Shown here one piece after another: positions 57,807 to 64,000 of a DNA stretch of 64,000 nt. How positions within the stretch are numbered: the first letter of the stretch is position 1; every line of letters begins with the position of its first letter. The stretch spans positions 112,911 to 176,910 of the forward strand of contig JADJYS010000009.1 in assembly GCA_016719645.1 (NCBI GenBank). Reading direction: 5' to 3'. Origin of the DNA: a bacterium (GTDB lineage Bacteria > Krumholzibacteriota > Krumholzibacteriia > LZORAL124-64-63). The notes below the pieces were generated by a model. That model was not told the origin of the DNA and did no database searches. It worked only from the letters and a program-made list of their open reading frames with translations. Both the position numbers and the translations under genes were made by a program.

Positions 57807-58547
57807 TCAGGGGCAGGCGAGAGGCGCGGCGTGGAAGGCGTCCGCCGCCGCGCCGTCGGGCGACGGGTGCAGGGCCGCGCAGGCCAACCCGTAGCGGGCG
57901 AGCCCGGGCGCGAGGTCGCAGGGCTGCAAGCCGGCCAGCACGTCCCGCAGGACCTGGCTCCCGTCGGCCCCGCCGCGGTTCGCCAGGCGCAGCGCGGCGA
58001 CGGTCGGCACCAGGTGGGCCAGGGCCGCGCGGCAGAGGACCGCGCCGGGCTCGTCGCCGTCGCGCAGCACGGTCCGCTGCAGCAGCAGGGGGTCGACGAC
58101 CAGGACGTCGAAGCGGCCGGCGGCCAGGGCCACCAGCGGCGAGGGGTCGCGGCGCCCCGGCAGCGGGATCGCGCCGCGCCAGGGGATGCGGATGATCCGG
58201 TCGTCGTGGATCAGCGTGAGCCGGCCGTTGCCCGGCAGGGCGTCGGTGCGGCCGTCGGCGATGCGCAGCAGGTGGCGGCCCTCGAGGTAGACGGCGAGCA
58301 CCTCGCCGCGGCGGCACATCAGCACGGTCTCGCCGCGCCCGACCGTCAGCTCGAGCCCGCGCCCGGCGGCGAAGCCGAGGTCGAACGGCCCCTCGATGGC
58401 ATCGCCCCCGACGGCATCGCCCCCGCCGGCATCGCCTTCGCCGTCGTCGCCGACGGGGCGCGCCGACCAGGCGATCGGCCGCGCGCGCGCGTCGCCGGTC
58501 TCCCAGGCGGCGCGCGGGTCCAGGGGGTGCCCGTCGCCGAACGTCAT
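57807..58547 (-). CDS. Hypothetical protein with GGDA tandem repeats
   Basis: A 246-residue protein not recognised as any family. It has a low-complexity stretch GEGDAGGGDAVGGDAIEG (residues 36-53, encoded by about 15-base tandem repeats at 58391-58440). A strand-rich region (LELTVGRGETVLMCRRGEVLAVYLEGRH ... IIRIPWRGAIPLP) and a helical C-terminal part follow. No signal peptide is seen. It starts five bases after the end of the gene at 58553-59095, with which it forms a pair. The central part recalls the first strands of SPFH/virion-core-like proteins, but too weakly to call. Confidence 0.5.
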   Translation of the reverse strand: MTFGDGHPLDPRAAWETGDARARPIAWSARPVGDDGEGDAGGGDAVGGDAIEGPFDLGFAAGRGLELTVGRGETVLMCRRGEVLAVYLEGRHLLRIADGRTDALPGNGRLTLIHDDRIIRIPWRGAIPLPGRRDPSPLVALAAGRFDVLVVDPLLLQRTVLRDGDEPGAVLCRAALAHLVPTVAALRLANRGGADGSQVLRDVLAGLQPCDLAPGLARYGLACAALHPSPDGAAADAFHAAPLACP

Positions 58548-58552
58548 GGCCG

Positions 58553-59095
58553 TCAGTCCTTGCGCCGGCCGGTGAAGGGGTTCAACCCGATCTCGGACTC
58601 CCAGCCCAGGCCGAGGCGCCGGTTGCGTTCCTCGGAGGCCTCGGCGAAGGCCTCCAGGAGCCCGCCCAGGCGCTGCGCCTCCTGCGTGAAGTCGTCGCCG
58701 GTGAGGGACGGCCTCAGCAGCGCGTGCACGCCGCGCCAGACCTGTTCGAGCAGCAGCACCAGCCGGCCGTCGATCTCGCCCAGCTCGCCGACGGTGCGCT
58801 CCAGCGGCCGCGCCAGGCGGATCGCGCCGCGCCGGTTCAGGTGCGTGATGAGCGCGCCGAGGTCCTCGGCCGTCTCCTCGAGGATCTCGTGCTGCTGCGG
58901 ACCCAGCGCGCGGCCCCGCATCTCCACCGCCACGAGCAGCCGGCCCGCCAGGGTCTGCAGCAGCTGCGCCAGGCAGAGCCGGAAATCGCGCTCGCCGATC
59001 ATCGCCGCCTGCGGCCGCAGGTAGGTCTCGTAGCGCGGCAGGGCGAGCAGGAGCTTCGCCATCTGGAACGGGTTGGCGGTCGCGGCGCGGGCCAT
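58553..59095 (-). CDS. Hypothetical helical protein
   Basis: A 180-residue, mostly helical protein (FQMAKLLLALPRYETYLRPQAAMIGERDFRLCLAQLLQTLAGRLLVAVEMRG ...). It has no signal peptide and no recognised motif. The start at 59095 follows GGAG at a normal distance; a longer frame to 59149 adds an Arg-rich leader and is less likely. It is the first gene of the pair with the GGDA-repeat protein downstream. Function unknown. Confidence 0.5.
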   Translation of the reverse strand: MARAATANPFQMAKLLLALPRYETYLRPQAAMIGERDFRLCLAQLLQTLAGRLLVAVEMRGRALGPQQHEILEETAEDLGALITHLNRRGAIRLARPLERTVGELGEIDGRLVLLLEQVWRGVHALLRPSLTGDDFTQEAQRLGGLLEAFAEASEERNRRLGLGWESEIGLNPFTGRRKD

Positions 59096-59192
59096 GGCTG
59101 GTCTCCGGGTTCGGGGCGCGCGGGGACGACGGTGCATCGCCCGTGTCATCGGCCGCGGCGCGGGCGACTTGACTGCAGGTGGGTGAGGGGGG

Positions 59193-60068
59193 TTACAGGG
59201 CGACGACGGGATTGCTCAGCAGTCCCACGCCTTCGATCGTGACGTCGTAGACGTCGCCGGGGCGCAGGAAGCGGGGGGGATCGCGGTACACGCCCACGCC
59301 GCCGGGGGTGCCGGTGGTGATGATGTCGCCCGGCAGCAGCGTCATGTGGAGGCTGGCGAAGCGGATCAGCTCGTCGATGGGGAAGATGAGCTGGTCGGTG
59401 TTGCTGCGCTGGACGACCTCGCCGTTCAGGGTGCCGGTGATGCCGAGCCCGTCGGCCAGGGGGGGCAGCTCGTCGGGCGTGACGAGCCAGGGGCCGCAGG
59501 GCCCGCCGGTGTCGAGGCTCTTGCCGCGGAAGAACTGCTTGTCGGCCTGCTGCGCCTCGCGGTCCGAGACGTCGTTGAAGCACATGTAGCCCGCGATGTG
59601 CGCCGGCGCGTCCGCCCGGGAGATGCGGCGGCCCGCGCGCCCGATCACCACGGCCAGCTCGGCCTCGGCGTCGACCTGGGTCAGGTCGGGGTCCAGCAGG
59701 ATCGGTCCGCGGTCGGCCTGCAGGCAGGTCGTGGCCTTGCTGAACAGCATCGGGCGCGGCGGCGGCGCCTTGCGCTGCTCCTCGGCGTGGTCGCGGTAGT
59801 TCAGGCCCACGGCGATGATCTTCGAGGGCGCGGGGATCGGCGGCAGCAGGGGGTACTTGGTGCGGGAGAACAGGGGCACGCCGTCGATGACGTCGCCGGG
59901 GTTGTGCCAGCGGTCGGCGAGCCGGCGCACCTCGGACATGCGCGCGAACAGCGCGTTCCAGGAGCGCGGCAGGGAGCGGTCCGCGGCCACCAGGTCCAGG
60001 CAGACCTTGTCCGTCAGGGCCACGCCGGGCCGGGGCCCGTCCGGATGCTTGAAGCTGATCAGTCGCAT
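59193..60068 (-). CDS. Fumarylacetoacetate hydrolase (FAH) family protein
   Basis: A 291-residue FAH-fold enzyme: KIIAVGLNYRDHAEEQRK, then the metal-site region VDAEAELAVVIGRAGRRIS, GYMCFNDVSDREAQ, GKSLDTGGPCGPWLVTPDEL and TGTPGGVGVYRDPP. Members hydrolyse or decarboxylate small oxo-acids, for example oxaloacetate or acylpyruvates, using Mg or Mn; the exact substrate cannot be told. The gene stands alone between the hypothetical pair and hsp20. Confidence 0.88.
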   Translation of the reverse strand: MRLISFKHPDGPRPGVALTDKVCLDLVAADRSLPRSWNALFARMSEVRRLADRWHNPGDVIDGVPLFSRTKYPLLPPIPAPSKIIAVGLNYRDHAEEQRKAPPPRPMLFSKATTCLQADRGPILLDPDLTQVDAEAELAVVIGRAGRRISRADAPAHIAGYMCFNDVSDREAQQADKQFFRGKSLDTGGPCGPWLVTPDELPPLADGLGITGTLNGEVVQRSNTDQLIFPIDELIRFASLHMTLLPGDIITTGTPGGVGVYRDPPRFLRPGDVYDVTIEGVGLLSNPVVAL

Positions 60069-60143
60069 GATGGGGGTATTATACGAGACGGCCGGGACGA
60101 TGTCCCGGCCAATCTCGCACGCCGGCGTCCTTGCCGGTCGGGG

Positions 60144-60560
60144 TCACTTCACTTCGATCCGCCGGGGCATGGCCTGGGAGTGCTTGGGCAGCGTGATCGA
60201 CAGCACGCCGCTCTCGAGCTGAGCCTTGATGCCCTCGGGATCGATCTGGCGCACCAGGTCGAAGGAGCGGCGGTAGCTGATGGCGCCGGTCTGCTCGCGG
60301 CGCACGGCCCGGTAGCCCTCCTCGTTCTTCAGCTCGCGCCGGGCCTTGACCGTCAGCGAGTCGTTCTCGATCTCGATCTCGAGGTCCTGGCGGTTGACCC
60401 CGGGCAGGTCCATGCGGATGATGTAGTCCTTGTCGCCCTCGTAGACCTCGGTGCGCGGGGCGGTCCACAGCTCGGGATCGGTCCCGGAGTAGGCGGTCGC
60501 CGGCGCGAAGAAGGTGTCCAGCAGGGTCGCGAGGTTCATGGGCATCAGGTTGGCGGTCAT
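60144..60560 (-). CDS. Small heat-shock protein, Hsp20/alpha-crystallin family
   Basis: A 138-residue chaperone with the alpha-crystallin domain (PRTEVYEGDKDYIIRMDLPGVNRQDLEIEIENDSLTVKARRE ... GYRAVRREQTGAISYRRSFDL ... AQLESGVLSITLPK) and a short C-terminal IXV-like RRIEVK. It binds unfolding proteins without ATP. GGAGGA precedes the ATG at 60560. The upstream gap holds a TTGACA box and the palindrome TCACGATACGTGA. Confidence 0.92.
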   Translation of the reverse strand: MTANLMPMNLATLLDTFFAPATAYSGTDPELWTAPRTEVYEGDKDYIIRMDLPGVNRQDLEIEIENDSLTVKARRELKNEEGYRAVRREQTGAISYRRSFDLVRQIDPEGIKAQLESGVLSITLPKHSQAMPRRIEVK

Positions 60561-60803
60561 GGCGTTCCTCCGTTGTTGGTTCGGTCCTATCGGTGGCCGC
60601 AGCGGCGGCGGTTCACGCAGTTCCGCGGCTCTAGGATCAAAGGCCGTGCCCGATGGTGGCGACGGTGGGTGCATGTCGGCAATGCCTTGACAACATTCAC
60701 GATACGTGATTGGATGGGAACTTCGACCACCTGCGGCGTGTTCCTGAACCGTTCCGGGACATGACATCGTGACAGGAATGACAGGCGGGCGGACCGGGAT
60801 GAC
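60561..60803. promoter_or_regulatory. Divergent promoter region with palindrome between hsp20 and the Omp85-type gene
   Basis: In this 243-base gap, TTGACA at 60688-60693 is followed by the perfect palindrome TCACG-ATA-CGTGA (60697-60709), placed where an operator would block the promoter. Closer to the plus-strand gene, TGACA recurs four times (60758-60811). No CIRCE-type heat-shock repeat is seen. Confidence 0.4.
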
Positions 60804-62504
60804 ATGACAACCTGGCATTATCTGCGGCCGATTCATGCTTTCTCCCTGCTGCTGTGCGGCGCGCTGCTGCTGGGCGCCGTCGGCGGCGCCGGGGCCGAAG
60901 GGACGGCGCCCCCGCGGCGTGTCGCCGAGGTCCGGTTGCGCGTCGCGGAGATCTTCTCGCCCGCGGAGCTCGCCGACGCGCACGGCCTGATGCTCGCTTC
61001 GCGCCGCCTGATCAACGCCGTCCACATCGGGACCCACGAGGCCGTCCTGCGGCGCGAGCTGCTGTTCGCCGCAGGCGAACCGTACGACGAGCGCCGCGTG
61101 CGCGAGACCGAGCGCAACCTGCGCGCGCTGGGTTTCCTGACCAACGTCGCGGTGGTGCCCGTCGACACGCTGCCGGACGGGGATCTCGTGCTGGAGGTGC
61201 GCGCCCAGGAGACCTGGTCGCTGACCACGGCCGCCAGCTACGCCCACTCCCCGGTGAAGGACCGCTGGTCGGCCGAGCTGTCGGACCAGAACTTCCTGGG
61301 CTACGGCGTCGAGCTGATCGCGTCGCTCGGCGCGGACGAGGACCGCTCCTTCCGCCGCTTGAGCTACCAGAACCGGCGCGTGCTCGGCTCGCCCTACCAG
61401 TGCCGCTTCGACTACACCGACCTGAGCGACGGGCGCACGCGCAACGTCGTCTTCGCCCGCCCCTACCTGGCCGAGGAATCGCCGTGGGCCCTGCAGGCCG
61501 GCGCCTGGGACCGCACCTTCACGCCGCGCTTCTACGTGTCGCCCGCGGGAGCGGCCGGCACCGGCGGCGAGCGGAGCCTCTACGCGAGCCTGCCGCTGCG
61601 CGAGCGGGGGCTGCAGGTCTGGGCCGGCCGGCGCGTCCACCGCGGCCCCGGCCGGATCTGGCGGCTGGGGCTGGGCCTGTGGTCCGACGACAACCGCTTC
61701 GCGGTGCCCGACGCGGTCGCGCTCTCGGACGGCCGGACGGTCGGCGGGGACGTCCTGCGCGCGGCGGCGGGCCCCGCGCTGACGCGCAGCAGCGGCCGCC
61801 GCGTCCAGCCCCTGCTGGTCGTGGAAACGCTGGGCCGGCGCTGGGCCACCGAGCGCTTCGTGATGAGCTACGGCGCGCAGGAGGACCTGAACCTCGACCC
61901 CCTGCTGCGGCTGAGCGCGGGACCGGCGCTGTCGGTCCTCGGCAGCGACCGCGAGCGCTTCCTGGCCGAATGGCGGGTCGTCGACTGGTCGCGCCTCGGC
62001 CCGGGCCTGCTGCTGCTGCGCCACTCGGGGCAGGTCAGCCTCGGCAGCCGCGACAACCGCGCGCTGGGGGTCGGCCTGGAGGCGGGCTGGATCGCGCACG
62101 CGGACGAGGTGAACCTCTCGCGCGCCTGGCTCGAGGGCGCCTACGGCTCCCGCCTGCTGGGCCCCGAGGCCTTCGCGCTGGGGTTGACACGCGGGCTGCG
62201 CACGCTGGACTATGACGGCATGGTCGGCGACCGGCTCGTGCGCTGGAACCTGGAGCAGACCCGGCTGTTGCCGGGCGAGCTGCTGGGCCTCTACAAGCTC
62301 GGCGTCGCGGTCTTCCAGTCCGGCGGCGCCGCCTGGTGGCACGACGAGGCGCGGGGCCTCGGACGCGCCCGCCACGAGACCGGCGTGGGCCTGCGCTTCG
62401 GGCCGACGCGCTCGGCGCGGGCCGACGTGGCCCGCCTCGACCTCACCTGGCCCTGGTCGGGGGGCGGCCCCCAGGTGACGGCCGTCACCAGCGGCTACTT
62501 CTAG
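60804..62504 (+). CDS. Omp85-superfamily-like outer-membrane barrel protein
   Basis: A 566-residue protein with a signal peptide (HAFSLLLCGALLLGAVGGAGA). A POTRA-like domain (HIGTHEAVLRRELLFAAGEPYDERRVRETERNLRALGFLTNVAVVPVD, then LVLEVRAQETWSLTTAAS) precedes a long barrel region of alternating strands, ending VTAVTSGYF. The POTRA is typical of the superfamily. The barrel is longer than the one encoded at 56416 and lacks a clear VRGF-type motif, so it may be a lineage-specific member. It precedes the flippase gene by 21 bases. Confidence 0.72.
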   Translation: MTTWHYLRPIHAFSLLLCGALLLGAVGGAGAEGTAPPRRVAEVRLRVAEIFSPAELADAHGLMLASRRLINAVHIGTHEAVLRRELLFAAGEPYDERRVRETERNLRALGFLTNVAVVPVDTLPDGDLVLEVRAQETWSLTTAASYAHSPVKDRWSAELSDQNFLGYGVELIASLGADEDRSFRRLSYQNRRVLGSPYQCRFDYTDLSDGRTRNVVFARPYLAEESPWALQAGAWDRTFTPRFYVSPAGAAGTGGERSLYASLPLRERGLQVWAGRRVHRGPGRIWRLGLGLWSDDNRFAVPDAVALSDGRTVGGDVLRAAAGPALTRSSGRRVQPLLVVETLGRRWATERFVMSYGAQEDLNLDPLLRLSAGPALSVLGSDRERFLAEWRVVDWSRLGPGLLLLRHSGQVSLGSRDNRALGVGLEAGWIAHADEVNLSRAWLEGAYGSRLLGPEAFALGLTRGLRTLDYDGMVGDRLVRWNLEQTRLLPGELLGLYKLGVAVFQSGGAAWWHDEARGLGRARHETGVGLRFGPTRSARADVARLDLTWPWSGGGPQVTAVTSGYF

Positions 62505-62525
62505 GCGACAACCGAACGGAACCCG

Positions 62526-64000
62526 ATGCGCGCGTCCCGCTACGTGGCCAAGAACGCCCTGCTGATGACCGTGGGGCTGTTCGCCGGGCGCATCCTGGCG
62601 TTCCTGATCTTCCGGCGGATGACCGGCACGGTCGGCGTCGAGGGCATGGGCGTCTGGGGCCTGTCGGTCGACCTCACCTCGATCATCCTGACCGTCTCGA
62701 CCTTCGGCCTCACCACGCTCATCACGCGCGAGATCATCAAGGACCACGCCGACACCTGGCCCATCTTCTGGGCCGCCTTCCGCATCCGGCTGCTGCTGGG
62801 CTTCGCCACCTACGCGCTGCTGGCGGTCTACGTCTTCGCCACCGGCTACGACAGCCTGACGCGGGCGGCGGTCATGCTGATGGCCGTGGGCGTGCTGCTG
62901 GAGTCGACCGGCCTGGCCTGCGACTCCGTGCTGCAGGCCCACGAGAAGGTCGAGTACTCGACCTGGAGCCAGCTCGTCTCGGCGGCGGTCTACTTCGGCC
63001 TGGCGTGGTGGTGGCTCGACGCCGGCTTCGGCGTCATGGGCGTCGTCTGGGCCAACGTCGTCAGCCGCGCCGCGCGCCTGGTGATCGTGCTGCCGCTGAT
63101 GGTCCGGGTCGCCGGCTCGTGGCGCGGCGCGGCCTCGGCGCGCCGGGTCGGCCTGCGCTGGATGCTGCGCCTGGGCCTGCCGCTGTTCATGGCCACGACC
63201 TTCGGCATCATCTCCTACAAGATCGACACCGTGATCATCATGGAGATGCTGGGCAAGCTCGCCGCCGGCGTCTACACGATCGGCCACCGGCCGCTGGACC
63301 TGCTCTTGATCGTGCCCTACCTCTTCGCCGCGGCGCTGTTCCCCTCGCTGATGCGCTACCGCGAGCAGGAGCGCGACGGCGAGACCGGGCACGTGGAGCG
63401 CATGGGCGAGCGCGCGCTGCGCTACCAGCACCTGGTGGTGTTCCCGCTGACCCTGTTCTGCACGCTGGCGGCGGCGCCGCTGATCCGCCTGGCGACCTCC
63501 GGCGACGCCGACCTGTCGGCCTCGGTGACGGTGTTCCGCGTCGCCATCTGGGGCGTGCCGGTGCAGGCGGCCAGCATCGTCTTCAACCGCCTGCTGATGA
63601 CCGCGGGGCAGGAGCGCACCTTCATGCGCATCGCGCTGGCCTCGATGACCACCAACATCGGGCTCAACCTCCTGGTGGTCCCGGTGCTGGGCTGCCCGGG
63701 CGCGGCGGGGGTCACGGTGCTGAGCCTCGGCGTCGGCCTCGTCATGCACCGCGTCTACCTGCGGCGCGCGGGCATCGTCATGCCCGTGCGGCGCGCCCTG
63801 GTGGACGGCTCGGCGGCCATGCTGCTGGCCTGGGCCGCGGCGGTGCTGCTCGGCAAGCTGGTGGCGCCGGGGTGGGGCGTGAGCTGGTTCGCGCTGCCGA
63901 CGATCGGGATCTGGCCGTTCGCGGCGATGACGGCGCTGGCGGGGGTGCTGTACGTGGTCGCGCTGGTGGGGCTGCGCGTGGTGGGGCGGGGGGATCTGGA
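62526..64000 (+). CDS. Wzx-like polysaccharide flippase (oligosaccharide transporter), truncated by the window end
   Basis: The frame opens with ATG at 62526 and is still open at the last base, giving at least 491 residues. It encodes a polytopic protein with about twelve hydrophobic helices: YVAKNALLMTVGLFAGRILAFLIFRRMTG, GVWGLSVDLTSIILTVSTFGL, LGLPLFMATTFGIISYKIDTVIIMEMLG (typical of Wzx/RfbX proteins) and VVPVLGCPGAAGVTVLSLG. These flip lipid-linked glycans across the inner membrane for O-antigen or exopolysaccharide assembly. It follows the Omp85-type gene in the same direction. Confidence 0.85.
   Translation, partial: MRASRYVAKNALLMTVGLFAGRILAFLIFRRMTGTVGVEGMGVWGLSVDLTSIILTVSTFGLTTLITREIIKDHADTWPIFWAAFRIRLLLGFATYALLAVYVFATGYDSLTRAAVMLMAVGVLLESTGLACDSVLQAHEKVEYSTWSQLVSAAVYFGLAWWWLDAGFGVMGVVWANVVSRAARLVIVLPLMVRVAGSWRGAASARRVGLRWMLRLGLPLFMATTFGIISYKIDTVIIMEMLGKLAAGVYTIGHRPLDLLLIVPYLFAAALFPSLMRYREQERDGETGHVERMGERALRYQHLVVFPLTLFCTLAAAPLIRLATSGDADLSASVTVFRVAIWGVPVQAASIVFNRLLMTAGQERTFMRIALASMTTNIGLNLLVVPVLGCPGAAGVTVLSLGVGLVMHRVYLRRAGIVMPVRRALVDGSAAMLLAWAAAVLLGKLVAPGWGVSWFALPTIGIWPFAAMTALAGVLYVVALVGLRVVGRGDL

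Noticed and set aside
58385..58445. Short tandem repeat as a CRISPR-like or minisatellite element
   Set aside because: The repeats lie inside a coding frame and encode GGDA-type low complexity; there are no spacers.
1..64000. CRISPR arrays, tRNA, rRNA or prophage genes
   Set aside because: No regularly spaced direct repeats, no cloverleaf-like sequences and no phage structural or integrase genes were recognised by eye; a tRNAscan or CRISPR search would confirm.

Overview
The window is about 64 kb of high-GC bacterial chromosome. Several traits point to a Gram-negative bacterium of the FCB superphylum, most like uncultured Krumholzibacteriota or Eisenbacteria-type lineages. Five large secreted proteins end in a FlgD-like immunoglobulin domain that opens with a PNPFNP motif. 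There are several outer-membrane beta-barrels, multiheme c-type cytochromes, strong GGAGG-type ribosome binding sites and tightly overlapping operons. The phylum is an inference; no rRNA gene is present to settle it.

Layout. 1-1.3 kb: the end of an M16 peptidase and an AraC/GyrI-type regulator. 1.4-5.1 kb: an electron-transfer cluster (octaheme cytochrome, DUF3373 barrel, monoheme cytochrome). 5.2-22 kb: secreted and surface proteins (M6 protease, LVIVD propeller protein, hexaheme cytochrome), a lipoprotein and a PEGA protein, YedF, RlmH, a TPR membrane protein, a broken C69 dipeptidase and an amidohydrolase. 22-26.5 kb: an MliC-type lipoprotein, then a four-gene operon behind a Fur-box-like palindrome (two paralogous barrels around an FMN-binding protein and a PepSY-type membrane protein). 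28.3-38.9 kb: an 11-gene complex I operon, nuoABCDHIJKLMN, without the NADH module nuoEFG. 38.9-45 kb: a thioredoxin-TPR protein, a 1.2-kb insertion sequence and a subtilase. 45.3-53 kb: an RND efflux operon (DUF2892, TolC, adaptor, pump) behind a near-perfect sigma-70 promoter, then ispH and an ArsR-type regulator. 53-64 kb: rmuC, an HDOD protein, a selenocysteine-containing selD, two Omp85-type barrels, two unrecognised genes, an FAH-family enzyme, a small heat-shock protein and the start of a flippase.

How the parts fit. The physiology suggested is anaerobic or microaerobic respiration. Complex I without EFG would take electrons from something other than NADH (ferredoxin is one possibility) and reduce quinone. 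Cytochromes and barrels could carry electrons to or across the outer membrane, and the Fur-box operon looks built for iron acquisition or flavin-based reduction. The selD gene carries an in-frame UGA at its catalytic position with a hairpin just after it. Together with YedF this indicates an active selenium and selenocysteine economy; standard gene calling truncates this gene.

The least explained feature is a dispersed repeat with core GAA(G)ATTGTCCCT next to palindromes. It forms the ends of the insertion sequence and also occurs alone at three other gene borders, one of them a 76-bp miniature element. No tRNA, rRNA or CRISPR was seen.
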